DNA of 57,356 bases from Sphingomonas turrisvirgatae (GCF_001721295.1 NZ_MDDS01000019.1:1-57356); one strand, 5' to 3'. Numbered from the stretch's first letter, positions 1 to 8,216 are shown. Made by a program: numbers and translations. Notes: a model not told the origin generated them from the sequence alone.

Positions 1-42
1 ACCTTGGGCGGGGCCGCCGCCGCCGCCGGCCCCGCCCAAGGT
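1..42. repeat. Perfect inverted repeat at the contig edge
   Basis: Bases 1-16 are the exact reverse complement of bases 27-42, with a 10-base CCG-rich loop. It lies in the part that would encode the proline-rich linker of TonB. Because it starts on the very first base, the left arm may be a fold-back assembly artefact rather than genomic sequence. Confidence 0.7.
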
Positions 43-337
43 TGCGAAGAAGCTGACCCCGCGCGGTTCGCCGCAAAGCTGGGTGACCGACGACGACTAT
101 CCGCCCGCCGCGTTGCGCTCGGGCGATGCCGGAACCGTCGGCTTCCGCCTCGACGTTGCTGCCGACGGACGCGTGACCAGCTGCACGGTTACATCGTCCT
201 CGGGCTCGTCACTCCTCGACCAGACCGCCTGCCGCCTTCTTCAGCGGCGCGCCCGGTTCAATCCGGCCGAGGACGAGAATGGCAACAAGATCCCGGCACC
301 GTTCGTGAGCCGGTTCACCTGGCGCATCCCACAATAA
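2..337 (+). CDS. tonB: Energy transducer TonB, C-terminal part (5' truncated by the window)
   Basis: TonB spans the periplasm and passes proton-motive energy from ExbB/ExbD to outer-membrane receptors. Only the last ~111 codons are present. The frame opens with a run of prolines typical of the TonB linker, then the C-terminal domain: a DYPPAALR motif followed by GTVGFRLDVAADGRV, a standard TonB_C start. It ends at the TAA at 335-337. The membrane anchor is off the window. exbB follows 71 bases downstream, so this is the usual tonB-exbB-exbD-exbD order. The first 16 bases may be artefactual because they mirror bases 27-42. Confidence 0.9.
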   Translation, partial: PWAGPPPPPAPPKVAKKLTPRGSPQSWVTDDDYPPAALRSGDAGTVGFRLDVAADGRVTSCTVTSSSGSSLLDQTACRLLQRRARFNPAEDENGNKIPAPFVSRFTWRIPQ

Positions 338-408
338 GTATAATCGCCGGGTTCCCCCTCCCCGGGGCCCGGCAGACCATGACGATTTAGATAGAGGAAA
401 GACCCAAC

Positions 409-1194
409 ATGCTGACCACCATCCTTGCCGGTGCCGCTGCCGCAACCCCGCCGCCGCCGCAGAACTTCGACATTCTGCACGCCATGAACGAAGGCGGCGT
501 CATCGCCTGGGGCACCGCAATCATCCTGACCGTGATGCTGTTCTTCTCGCTCTACATCCTGTTCACCAAGGTGTTCGAGCAGCAGAAGATCCTCAACCAG
601 TACAAGCGCGTCCGCAGCACGTTCTGGAACAACCCCAGCCTGCGCGAAGGCGCGGCGAAGCTCGAGAAGAACTCGGCCTATCGCCAGATCGTCGACGACG
701 CCCTGCTGGCCCAGGATCAGTACAAGCAGCTGACCGACCCGATCGAAGCGCATGACTGGCTGCACGGCTCGCTGCGCCGCTCGGAAGACGCAATCAACTC
801 GCAGCTCGGCAACGGCCTGTCGTTCCTCGCGACCGTCGGCGCGACCGCACCGTTCATCGGTCTGTTCGGTACCGTCGTCGGCATCTTCCGCGCGCTGATC
901 AAGATCGGCGCAGCGGGCGACGCTTCGATCGGCACGGTGGCCGGTCCGGTGGGCGAAGCGCTCATCATGACCGCACTCGGCCTGGTCGTCGCCGTCCCGG
1001 CAGTGCTTGCCTACAACTGGCTGCAGCGCCGCAACAAGGCGATCGCCGAGCAGATGAGCGGCTTCTCGAACGACGTGCTGGGCTATCTGGCTTCGGACGG
1101 CCGCGTGCGCCCGACCGCGTCGGGTGCCAAGGTTCCCCCGGCGGCCAAGCCGCCGGTGACCAGCACCACCGCGACCACGACTGCCAAGGCCTGA
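409..1194 (+). CDS. exbB: MotA/TolQ/ExbB proton channel family protein
   Basis: ExbB forms the inner-membrane proton channel that, with ExbD, energises TonB. The 261-residue product has the expected three membrane segments: about 31-52, 134-158 and 183-204. The last two lie in the conserved GLSFLATVGATAPFIGLFGTV and GPVGEALIMTALGLVVAVPA blocks that define the MotA/TolQ/ExbB fold. A GAGGAAAG ribosome site sits just upstream of the ATG at 409. The C-terminus is a Pro/Thr/Ala-rich tail. It lies between tonB and two exbD genes, so ExbB is favoured over TolQ, which would travel with tolA/tolB/pal. Confidence 0.93.
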   Translation: MLTTILAGAAAATPPPPQNFDILHAMNEGGVIAWGTAIILTVMLFFSLYILFTKVFEQQKILNQYKRVRSTFWNNPSLREGAAKLEKNSAYRQIVDDALLAQDQYKQLTDPIEAHDWLHGSLRRSEDAINSQLGNGLSFLATVGATAPFIGLFGTVVGIFRALIKIGAAGDASIGTVAGPVGEALIMTALGLVVAVPAVLAYNWLQRRNKAIAEQMSGFSNDVLGYLASDGRVRPTASGAKVPPAAKPPVTSTTATTTAKA

Positions 1195-1287
1195 ACGACC
1201 AAGGTCGCGCGGCGATGAGACCATCGCCGCGCGGCCAGCATCCCGGTTCGTTCCCGGGAGCAGGATGCGAAAGATAGGATTGCGCCA

Positions 1288-1752
1288 ATGGCGATGAGTG
1301 TAGGCGGTTCCTCCGCAGAAAAACCGATGTCCGACATCAACACCACGCCCCTGGTGGACGTGATGCTGGTGCTCCTGATCATCTTCCTGATCGCGATTCC
1401 GGTGGCCATTCAGTCGGTCCAGCTGGAACTGCCGAAGGTGGCGTTCATCCCGACTCAGACCAAGCCGGAGAACGTGCTGCTCGCCGTTCGCGCCAGCCCC
1501 ACCGGTCAGTGCGAAGTGTTCTGGGGCCAGACCCCGATCAACAGCGAGGATCTGCTGAAGCGCGGTTCCGACAAGCTGAAGGCAGTTGTCGATCGCCTGG
1601 GCGACGCGATCACGCCCGAAGACATTCCCGAAGTGCATGTGCGCGGCGACATCAACACGCCGTATCGCTGCATCGGCGGCGTGATCTACACGATGCAGAA
1701 CGCCGGGTTCGTCAAGGTGGGCTTCATCTCCCAGCCGGTTGTCGCGCAGTAA
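1288..1752 (+). CDS. exbD: ExbD/TolR family biopolymer transport protein (first copy)
   Basis: ExbD is the single-pass partner of ExbB whose membrane aspartate carries protons. The 154-residue protein has a short cytoplasmic start, the motif MSDINTTPLVDVMLVLLI with the conserved Asp at residue 24 inside the membrane segment (about 22-41), and a periplasmic domain. It lies 93 bases after exbB and 23 bases before a second exbD. The periplasmic part carries cysteines (near residues 72 and 131), which the second copy lacks, so the two are diverged paralogues rather than a recent duplication. Confidence 0.93.
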   Translation: MAMSVGGSSAEKPMSDINTTPLVDVMLVLLIIFLIAIPVAIQSVQLELPKVAFIPTQTKPENVLLAVRASPTGQCEVFWGQTPINSEDLLKRGSDKLKAVVDRLGDAITPEDIPEVHVRGDINTPYRCIGGVIYTMQNAGFVKVGFISQPVVAQ

Positions 1753-1775
1753 GCGAAGTTCAGGAGTAATACGTC

Positions 1776-2204
1776 ATGGCAATGAGCGCCGGCAAAGACG
1801 ATGGCGAGCCGATGATGGAAATGAACACGACGCCGTTGATCGACGTCATGCTCGTTCTCCTCATCATGCTCATCATCACCATCCCGGCTCAGACCCATGC
1901 GGTGAAGGTCGACCTGCCCCAGAATACGGGCCAGAACACCCCGCCGCCGGTTGAGCCGCAAAAGAACAAGATCACGATCGACCCGCAGGGCCTGATCTAC
2001 TGGAACGGCAGCCGCGTCGATCAGGTCACGCTGCGCCAGTATCTCGATGCCAGCGTACAGATCAGCCCGGAGCCGGAGCTGCACTTCCAGCCCGATCCGC
2101 AGGCACGTTACGAGGTCGTCGACAGCGTACTGGCGACGATCAAGCGTTCCTCGGTCACGAAGCTAGGCTTCGTCGGCAACGAGCAGTATCGCAACGACTT
2201 CTGA
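1776..2204 (+). CDS. exbD: ExbD/TolR family biopolymer transport protein (second copy)
   Basis: This is a second ExbD of 142 residues. It shares the MNTTPLIDVMLVLLI motif (proton-carrying Asp at residue 23) with the copy upstream but differs through most of its periplasmic domain. An AGGAGT ribosome site precedes the ATG at 1776. Tandem unequal exbD genes after exbB are common in sphingomonads and xanthomonads, where the two proteins are thought to support different TonB-dependent receptors. A strong terminator directly follows, so this closes the operon. Confidence 0.93.
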   Translation: MAMSAGKDDGEPMMEMNTTPLIDVMLVLLIMLIITIPAQTHAVKVDLPQNTGQNTPPPVEPQKNKITIDPQGLIYWNGSRVDQVTLRQYLDASVQISPEPELHFQPDPQARYEVVDSVLATIKRSSVTKLGFVGNEQYRNDF

Positions 2205-2230
2205 TCCTGATCCAGGATCGAACGATATAG

Positions 2231-2255
2231 GGGCGGCTCCGGCCGCCCTTTTTTT
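2231..2255 (+). terminator. Rho-independent terminator of the tonB-exb operon
   Basis: GGGCGGC at 2231-2237 pairs with GCCGCCC at 2242-2248 across a four-base loop, and a run of seven T follows at 2249-2255. It lies 26 bases after the second exbD. Confidence 0.88.
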
Positions 2256-2416
2256 GGCCTCGCCCGTCCCGCCTGGCGGCAATCTTCGTCGGCCTCATGG
2301 CGATGCCCGGTGCGATCCGCCCGCTCTGTCATCAAAGTGCAACATTCGCATTTGCGCCCGTGCCGGATCGGTGACAGCTTCATGTCATCGAACTGTAACA
2401 TACGGGAGAAGATGTC

Positions 2417-2779
2417 ATGCGTGCCATCGTCGCAGCGCTCGCCCTTACAGCCCCGCTCGCGCTCATGCCCGCCGCGCAGGCGGAGCGGCTCGAGGGTCCC
2501 TACGCTCACGCCACGATCCAGCGCGGCGACTATGCGACCGCCGAGCGCAAGCTCGCGGCCGAAGCGCGCGTGTTCCCGAACAAGCCAGAAGTGCTGCTCA
2601 ACCTCGCTGCGATCTACGCCAAGACCGGCCGGGTGAGCGACGCGCGTGCATTGTACGACCGCGTTCTTTCGCTCGAGCCCGTGGCGATGGACGTGGCCGA
2701 TGGCCAGGTCGCGCCTTCGCACCTGATTGCGAACCGTGGTCTGCGTCTTCTCGACTCGGCGCGGATGGCCGCACGCTAA
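2417..2779 (+). CDS. Small secreted TPR-containing protein
   Basis: A 120-residue protein with a clear signal peptide (MRAIVAALALTAPLALMPAAQA, cleavage after AQA near residue 22). The mature part has a tetratricopeptide pattern: GDYATAERKLAAEARVFPN, then PEVLLNLAAIYAKTGRVSD, with ARALYDRVLSLEP after it. Such small periplasmic TPR proteins are frequent in sphingomonads; no catalytic motif is visible and the partner is unknown. A GGGAGA ribosome site precedes the ATG. It stands alone between the exb terminator and the convergent dcd gene. Confidence 0.82.
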   Translation: MRAIVAALALTAPLALMPAAQAERLEGPYAHATIQRGDYATAERKLAAEARVFPNKPEVLLNLAAIYAKTGRVSDARALYDRVLSLEPVAMDVADGQVAPSHLIANRGLRLLDSARMAAR

Positions 2780-2858
2780 CCGCGCCGCGAAGCCGCGGTT
2801 CGCCGCGCCGGAACTAGACTGGATTTTCGGCCGCAAGGCGCGGCACAGTATTCTCGCG

Positions 2859-3413
2859 TCAAAGCCGCGGCAGCGTCACCCCGCGCTGGCCCATATACTT
2901 GCCGGCACGGTCGGCATAGCTTGTCTCGCACGGCTCGTTCCCCTTGAGGAACAGGAACTGGCAGGCGCCCTCATTGGCATAGATCTTCGCCGGCAGCGGC
3001 GTGGTGTTCGAGAATTCGAGCGTCACATGCCCCTCCCATTCGGGCTCGAGCGGCGTCACGTTCACGATGATCCCGCAACGGGCATAGGTCGATTTGCCCA
3101 GGCAGATGACGAGCACGTCGCGCGGCACCCTGAAATACTCGACCGTGCGCGCCAGTGCGAAGCTGTTGGGCGGGATAATACACACATCGGTCTGGCGATC
3201 GACGAAGCTGTTGGCGGCAAAGTCCTTCGGATCCACGACCGCGCTGTCGATGTTCGTGAAGATCTTGAACTCGTCCGATACGCGCGCATCATAGCCATAG
3301 GACGACAGGCCGTAGGAGATGCAGCCTTCCCGCCGCTGCGCCTCGACGAACGGCTCGATCATGCCGTGATCCTGGGCCTGTTCGCGAATCCAGCGGTCGG
3401 ACAATATGCTCAT
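2859..3413 (-). CDS. dcd: dCTP deaminase
   Basis: Dcd deaminates dCTP to dUTP, which dUTPase then converts to dUMP for thymidylate synthesis. The 184-residue length is exactly that of the family. Conserved blocks are visible: [14 protein letters not shown] at the start, [30 protein letters not shown], and [15 protein letters not shown] with the catalytic glutamate. It follows the cytidine deaminase gene by about 40 bases on the same strand, which suggests a shared transcript for pyrimidine salvage and dUMP supply. Confidence 0.97.
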   Translation of the reverse strand: MSILSDRWIREQAQDHGMIEPFVEAQRREGCISYGLSSYGYDARVSDEFKIFTNIDSAVVDPKDFAANSFVDRQTDVCIIPPNSFALARTVEYFRVPRDVLVICLGKSTYARCGIIVNVTPLEPEWEGHVTLEFSNTTPLPAKIYANEGACQFLFLKGNEPCETSYADRAGKYMGQRGVTLPRL

Positions 3414-3452
3414 GGACAGCGGTCTAGGCGAGCGTGCGCCCCGGCCGCAAGA

Positions 3453-3917
3453 TCAACCGCCGATACCCAGGTCGGCCGGACCGAAGGCGTGCGGCAGCAG
3501 GTCGGACAGCCGGTGTGTCTCGAACCCCTTGCCTTCCGCACCCGCGCAATAGACCGTCAGATCGCGACCCCCCATCTGCGCCGCCTCGTTCAGCACCTGG
3601 CGACAGCGGCCGCAGGGACGAATCGGATCACTGCCGCGTGCGACGCCATCGCGCATCATCCCGCCGATGATGCCGATCGCAGTCACTTCGCGCAGCCGGC
3701 CTTCGGCATTGGCGCGCGCGGTTGCAACGGTCTCGGCACACAGCGACAGGCCATAGCTCGCATTCTCGAAATTGCAGCCGGTGACGATGCTGCCGTCGCT
3801 CAGCAGCAACGCGGCGCCGACCGCGAAGTTCGAATAAGGCGCATGGGCATTGCCGGCCGCCGTGCGCGCTGCCGCGATCAGCCGCAGCGCCTCAGCTTCG
3901 TTTCGTTCTCCGCTCAT
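3453..3917 (-). CDS. cdd: Cytidine deaminase
   Basis: Cdd hydrolyses cytidine and deoxycytidine to uridine and deoxyuridine. The 154-residue protein shows all zinc-site elements of the family: CAETVA (Cys60 and catalytic Glu62) and PCGRC (Cys102, Cys105), after the substrate motif FENASYG. An in-frame ATG exists 26 codons earlier, but the start at 3917 is preferred: it overlaps the stop of the upstream lysozyme gene as ATGA, and the protein then begins at the normal point for the family. It is translationally coupled to the gene before it and followed by dcd. Confidence 0.93.
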   Translation of the reverse strand: MSGERNEAEALRLIAAARTAAGNAHAPYSNFAVGAALLLSDGSIVTGCNFENASYGLSLCAETVATARANAEGRLREVTAIGIIGGMMRDGVARGSDPIRPCGRCRQVLNEAAQMGGRDLTVYCAGAEGKGFETHRLSDLLPHAFGPADLGIGG

Positions 3918-4588
3918 GGCGCCACCACGCTCCAGTTGATCGCTCGCTCGATACCATCGACGCGGCGGAAGCGGTTGCTCTGCCACATGCGCCACGGGCG
4001 CGCGGTATAGTCAGGCTTCATAAAGTCGCGCGCCGCCCAGATCGACCGTGGAATTGCTTCGCTGATGCCATATCGCTGCTCGAAATCGGCCGATACCCGC
4101 AGGACCACTGGCTTGCCGCTGTGTGTCTCGATCAGCGCTGCAGCCTCGCGCAAGTTTTCAAGCAGCACGTCGCGCGCCGGCCGGGCCGGGCAATCGGCAT
4201 GAAAGTCGAGGTCAATCGCGGCGGGCAGCGCGCTCGGGTCGCGCGGCACGGCCGCGGCAAAGGCCCCGCCCTGCGCGCCGCCTGTCGCGCAGAGCGAATA
4301 GACATGGATCGCACCATGTCGGATACCCGCATCCGCTGCCGCCGCCCAATGTTCGGCGAAACGCGGGTCGCGTCCATCCGCGCCGATCGTCGCGCGCAAG
4401 TAGGCAAAGTCCACATCGCGCGCCCGGACCATCGCCCAATCGATCGCGCCGCTTTCCGCCGAGATGTCGATGCCTTGCACCGCATAGTCGGCACGCGGCG
4501 GCGTCCAGCCGCCGGCATAGCCCCAGCCCGTGGCGCTCAGCACGGCGATCGCAAGCGCCAGCCCGCCCAGGATACGTAACGACTTCAT
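3914..4588 (-). CDS. GH25-family lysozyme-like protein, exported
   Basis: Glycoside hydrolase family 25 proteins cleave the MurNAc-GlcNAc bond of peptidoglycan. The 224-residue product starts with a hydrophobic signal or anchor segment (about 4-24). It continues with the GH25 pattern: GIDISAESGAIDW around residues 39-51, DFAYLRATIG, HWAAAADAGIRHGAIHVYSL, then AIDLDF at 124-129. Family members normally have D-x-E here, with the glutamate as general acid; this protein has Asp126-x-Asp128, so activity is uncertain. Its start overlaps the stop of the UPF0262 gene and its stop overlaps the cdd start, both as ATGA, so the three are one translational unit. Confidence 0.85.
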   Translation of the reverse strand: MKSLRILGGLALAIAVLSATGWGYAGGWTPPRADYAVQGIDISAESGAIDWAMVRARDVDFAYLRATIGADGRDPRFAEHWAAAADAGIRHGAIHVYSLCATGGAQGGAFAAAVPRDPSALPAAIDLDFHADCPARPARDVLLENLREAAALIETHSGKPVVLRVSADFEQRYGISEAIPRSIWAARDFMKPDYTARPWRMWQSNRFRRVDGIERAINWSVVAP

Positions 4589-5067
4589 GCCTTGATGTGC
4601 AGCACGCAGATCAGGGTGAACAGCCGGCGCGCCGTGGCGAAATCGATCGCGATCTTGCCCTCCAGCCGCTCCATCAGCAATCGGGCGGCCTCGTCATGGA
4701 TGCCGCGCCGCGCCATGTCGATCGTCTCGATCTGTTGAGCGGTCGCCTGTCGGATCGCCTGGAAATAGCTGTCGCAGATTGCGAAATAATCCCGGATCGG
4801 CCGCCGGAACCGCGCCAGCCCGAGGATCAGCGTCTCGAGATGGCTGTCGTCCTCGCGCTTGATCTCAAGTCCCAGCCGCCCTTCCTGAACCGACAGCGCG
4901 ATGCGGTAGGGGCCGGCATAGCCGTCGGGATAGGCACGTTGGGGCGCGAAGCTGTTCTCCTCGATCAGATCGAAGATCGCGATGCGCCGCTCCTGCTCGA
5001 TATCGGCCGATCGCCACAGAATCGTGCGCTCGTCCAGCGTGACATCGATGATCCGGGGGTCGGCCAT
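4585..5067 (-). CDS. UPF0262 family protein
   Basis: A 160-residue soluble protein that matches the UPF0262 family, conserved in alphaproteobacteria and without an assigned reaction. Recognisable parts are the opening ADPRIIDVTLDE, the central GPYRIALSVQEGRLGLEI, and the segment around PIRDYFAICDSYFQAI. No signal peptide or catalytic motif is visible. It is the first gene of the minus-strand unit that continues, with four-base overlaps, into a GH25 lysozyme-like gene and cytidine deaminase. It is divergent from dnaB, 132 bases away. Confidence 0.88.
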   Translation of the reverse strand: MADPRIIDVTLDERTILWRSADIEQERRIAIFDLIEENSFAPQRAYPDGYAGPYRIALSVQEGRLGLEIKREDDSHLETLILGLARFRRPIRDYFAICDSYFQAIRQATAQQIETIDMARRGIHDEAARLLMERLEGKIAIDFATARRLFTLICVLHIKA

Positions 5068-5199
5068 CGCGCGTATCTACGCATCCCGCGCCGAAACGGG
5101 AACCGATTTTGCGTGTCGGCGACGGTAGCGCGAACCCCGTCCACGTTATACACAGCTGCCCGACATTCCGGCGTCGCGACGCCCTGTTAAGAGTGAACC

Positions 5200-6714
5200 A
5201 TGGCCACCATCGCCCCCTTCCCCACCGCTGCGGCGGATGCCGCCCCGCGTTTGCCCCAGAATGTCGAGGCAGAGGCCGCGCTGCTCGGCGCGATGATGAT
5301 CGACAATCGCCTGGCAGACGACATCGTCGAGGTGATCCAGGACCAGCATTTCTTCGAGCCGGTGCACGGCCGCATCTTCAAGGCGATCAAGACGCTGCGA
5401 AAGAGCGACATGCTGGCGACGCCGGTGACGCTCAAGCCTCTGTTCGAAAAGGACGAGGGCATGGCGCAGCTGGGTGGGCCTGCCTATCTCGCCCAGCTGA
5501 CCGGATCCGGCGCCGGACTGATCGGGGCCCGGCAGTTCGCGCGGCAGATCTATGACCTTGCCCTGCTGCGCGAGCTCGTCGTGGTCGGCCGCGACATGGT
5601 CGAAAAGGCGCTGGATACCAGCGAGGACGTGAACCCGCGCGAGCAGATCGACCGCGCCGAAGAAGCGCTCTTCAAGGTCGCGGCCGATGGCGGGACGGCG
5701 AACACGGTCAAGTCGTTCAACGAAGCGACCAAGATCGCGCTGGAAATGGCCAAGAAGGCGCAGAGCGCGGGCGGCGGCGTCGCAGGGGTCACCACCGGGT
5801 TCGATTCGGTCAACGGCCGGATCGGCGGTCTGCACCACAGCGACCTCATCATCCTCGCTGGCCGTCCGGGCATGGGCAAGACCTCGCTGGTCACCAACAT
5901 CGCCTATAATGCCGCGCGCCGGCTGATGGACGATATCCGCCTGGGCATCCCGCCCAAACAGTCGATCGGTGCCAAGGTCGCCTTCTTCAGCCTGGAAATG
6001 TCGGCCGACCAGCTGGCGATGCGCATCCTGTCGGAACAATCGAAGATCGCCTCCGAAGCCTTGCGCATGGGCAACATCAGCAAGGCCGAGTTCGGCCAGC
6101 TCGCCGCAGCTGCGGCGGATCTGGAACAGCTGCCGCTTTATATCGACGACACAGCGGGCCTTACGATCAGCGCGCTGCACAGCCGGGTGCGGCGTCTGCA
6201 GTCGAAGCATGACGGCGAGCTCGGCCTCGTCATCGTCGACTATCTTCAGCTGCTTCAGGGATCCGGCAACAGCCGCGACGGCAACCGCGTTCAGGAAATT
6301 TCGGAGATCAGCCGCGGGTTGAAGACGCTGGCGAAGGATATCAACGTTCCCGTGATCGCGCTCTCGCAGCTCAGCCGTGCCGTCGAAAGCCGCGAGGACA
6401 AGCGCCCGATGCTGTCGGACCTGCGCGAATCCGGCTCGATCGAGCAGGACGCCGACATGGTGTGGTTCGTGTTCCGCGAGGACTATTACGTCGCGGCGCG
6501 CGAACCCAAGCGGCCGCGCGAGGGCGACGATCCCAAAACGTTCGAGGATCACGCCAAATGGGCACTCGACATGGAGCGCGTCTATGGCCTGGCCGAGCTG
6601 ATCATCGCCAAGCAGCGCCACGGCGCGACGGGCAAGGTGACGCTGAAATTCGAATCGAACATCACGCGCTTCAGCGACTATGCGGGCGAGGTCGACACGT
6701 CACCTTACGAATGA
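5200..6714 (+). CDS. dnaB: Replicative DNA helicase DnaB
   Basis: DnaB is the hexameric helicase that unwinds DNA at the replication fork. The 504-residue protein has the N-terminal primase-interaction domain (PQNVEAEAALLGAMMID near residue 20) and a RecA-like C-terminal domain. That domain carries Walker A GRPGMGKTS at about 222-230, the FFSLEMSADQLA block, Walker B LVIVDYLQLL, and the terminal KQRHGATGKVTLKFE arginine-finger region. Length and motifs are complete. The ATG at 5200 follows a weak AAGAG ribosome site. It is monocistronic: a strong hairpin follows at 6725. Confidence 0.97.
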   Translation: MATIAPFPTAAADAAPRLPQNVEAEAALLGAMMIDNRLADDIVEVIQDQHFFEPVHGRIFKAIKTLRKSDMLATPVTLKPLFEKDEGMAQLGGPAYLAQLTGSGAGLIGARQFARQIYDLALLRELVVVGRDMVEKALDTSEDVNPREQIDRAEEALFKVAADGGTANTVKSFNEATKIALEMAKKAQSAGGGVAGVTTGFDSVNGRIGGLHHSDLIILAGRPGMGKTSLVTNIAYNAARRLMDDIRLGIPPKQSIGAKVAFFSLEMSADQLAMRILSEQSKIASEALRMGNISKAEFGQLAAAAADLEQLPLYIDDTAGLTISALHSRVRRLQSKHDGELGLVIVDYLQLLQGSGNSRDGNRVQEISEISRGLKTLAKDINVPVIALSQLSRAVESREDKRPMLSDLRESGSIEQDADMVWFVFREDYYVAAREPKRPREGDDPKTFEDHAKWALDMERVYGLAELIIAKQRHGATGKVTLKFESNITRFSDYAGEVDTSPYE

Positions 6715-6719
6715 ACCAC

Positions 6720-6751
6720 AAAAAGAAGCGGGGGCACGTGGCCCCCGCTTC
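6720..6751. terminator. Bidirectional terminator between dnaB and the Q-rich gene
   Basis: An 11-base perfect stem (6725-6735 with 6741-6751) encloses the loop ACGTG. On the minus strand the stem is followed by five T, so it is a good rho-independent terminator for the Q-rich gene. On the plus strand it lacks a T run but sits 10 bases after the dnaB stop and probably also ends that transcript. Confidence 0.82.
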
Positions 6752-6768
6752 CCTGTCATGCCACTGGT

Positions 6769-7110
6769 TCAGCGCTCGTCAGGGCTGAACCCACCCATAT
6801 TGCGCTGACCATCCTGCTCGCCCAGACCCAGCTGGTCCTCGTCCATGCCACCGGTGCTGCCCTGGCTGGCGCCCGCTTCGCCGCCGCCTTGCTGATTGAT
6901 GTTCTGCTGGCCTTGTTGCTGGTCGATACCCTGGTTGCGCTGCTGATTCTGCTGCTGGTCACCGCCATCGCCATAGCCCGATGCCTGTCCGCCGCTTTGC
7001 TGGCCGGCATCCTGCTGCTGGTTCTGCTGCCCCTGCTGACGCTCCATGCCCTGGCTGCGCTGCTGGTTCTGATCGCGACCCATATCGCTGTTCTGGTCAC
7101 GCTCGTTCAT
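6769..7110 (-). CDS. Glutamine-rich low-complexity hypothetical protein
   Basis: A 113-residue, very hydrophilic protein made mostly of Gln, Gly, Asn, Asp and Ser, with repeated QQ and QQG units such as QQGQQNQQQDAGQQSGGQ. There is no signal peptide, membrane segment or known domain, and the composition predicts disorder. The start at 7110 is chosen because an AGGAGA ribosome site lies just upstream; a longer frame upstream has no such site. It ends at a good terminator, so it is a single-gene transcript. Function is unknown; small Q/G-rich disordered proteins in alphaproteobacteria are sometimes stress-related, but nothing here proves that. Confidence 0.7.
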   Translation of the reverse strand: MNERDQNSDMGRDQNQQRSQGMERQQGQQNQQQDAGQQSGGQASGYGDGGDQQQNQQRNQGIDQQQGQQNINQQGGGEAGASQGSTGGMDEDQLGLGEQDGQRNMGGFSPDER

Positions 7111-7430
7111 GGCTTCTCTCCTGAAAAGCCCCGCCCGAAGGATCAACCGATATGGACGACGCTTCGATCCGCCATTCGTCGCAGGCGATGGCAGTTCCAC
7201 TCGAAACTCAGCCCCTGACCTCGATCAGGGGCAACCTGCGACCCAGCCGGAATGGAGCGCTCCCGAACTGTACGGTTCGGCATGCGTTGGGTGCGTACGT
7301 CGTGCATCCAGCGCGACGCTGATCGTCGCTCATGTTCGGCAGGCGCTGGACGCTACTCCGGAGCCGACTGAACCGTCTATTTTCAAATACTGATCAGCCG
7401 CCTATAAGGTGGGACGATGAGCATGCCCGC
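7111..7430. other. Intergenic region between Q-rich gene and IclR regulator (320 bases)
   Basis: This holds the divergent promoters of the Q-rich gene and the IclR gene. A TATAAG box-like string occurs at 7403-7408, shortly before the IclR start. Short frames cross the region but have no ribosome site or family resemblance. No RNA gene was recognised. Confidence 0.5.
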
Positions 7431-8216
7431 ATGAACGAAACGACGGCCGGTGCGGGCAGCCAGACCCTGATGCGCGGCCTCGACGTGATGGAAGCGGTTG
7501 CGAGCGGGTCGCTCACGCTCGCCGAGATATCGAAGCGCTCTGGCCTGAGCCGCAGCACCGCCTATCGGCTGGCCGCCAGCCTGGTCGAACGTGGCTATCT
7601 GCGCGCCGTCTCGCGCGACGGCTATCGGCTTGGCCCCAAGCTGCTCGAGCTCGGCCATCTGGCGCAGGACCAAACTCAGTTGACCCAGGTGTCGCGCAGC
7701 CATCTCGAACAGCTGGCGCAAAGCACCGGCGACACCGTCCACCTCGGCATTCTCGATCGCGATCAAGCGCTGTACCTGGACAAGGTGCCCGGCCAGCGCC
7801 GCATCAACATTTCGAGCCGCGTCGGCGATCGCCAGCCGCTGACATCGACTGGCCTGGGCAAGGCGCTGATGCTCGACGATCGTATCGACCTATGGCGCGA
7901 ACGCCTGAAGCGCGATCAATCGACCGGGACGCCGGCCGTGGATCAGTCGCTGTGGGAAGAACGGATGCGCGGCTATGTCGCGGCCGGTCGCGCCTATGAC
8001 CTGGAGGAGAACGAAGACCAGATCCGCTGCGTCGCGGCACCGTTGCGCGACGCCACCGGCCGCATCGTCGGCGCGATCAGCGTGTCCAGCGCGGCGCAAT
8101 ATATGGCAGACACGCGCATGGAAGACTTAAGCGCCGAGGTGAAGGCTGCCGCGCATGCGATCAGCCGCGAACTTGGCTGGCGCGCCCCGATTGAAGGAGA
8201 CGACGATGTTGCTTGA
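7431..8216 (+). CDS. IclR family transcriptional regulator
   Basis: IclR proteins are dimers with an N-terminal winged helix and a C-terminal effector domain. The 261-residue product begins with SQTLMRGLDVMEAVASGSLTLAE and the HTH block SKRSGLSRSTAYRLAASLVERGYL, then GYRLGPKLLELGH, followed by the ligand domain with RINISSRVGDRQPLTSTGLGKA and RCVAAPLRDATGRIVGAISVS. The ATG at 7431 gives the usual family length; an earlier ATG adds 33 residues without homology. Its 3' end overlaps the L-rhamnose dehydrogenase start by 11 bases, so it very likely controls that gene. Confidence 0.9.
   Translation: MNETTAGAGSQTLMRGLDVMEAVASGSLTLAEISKRSGLSRSTAYRLAASLVERGYLRAVSRDGYRLGPKLLELGHLAQDQTQLTQVSRSHLEQLAQSTGDTVHLGILDRDQALYLDKVPGQRRINISSRVGDRQPLTSTGLGKALMLDDRIDLWRERLKRDQSTGTPAVDQSLWEERMRGYVAAGRAYDLEENEDQIRCVAAPLRDATGRIVGAISVSSAAQYMADTRMEDLSAEVKAAAHAISRELGWRAPIEGDDDVA

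Noticed and set aside
241..1638. Open frame of 465 codons on the minus strand across exbB and exbD
   Set aside because: It overlaps two certain genes completely and its translation is a His/Arg/Gly-rich shadow without motifs.
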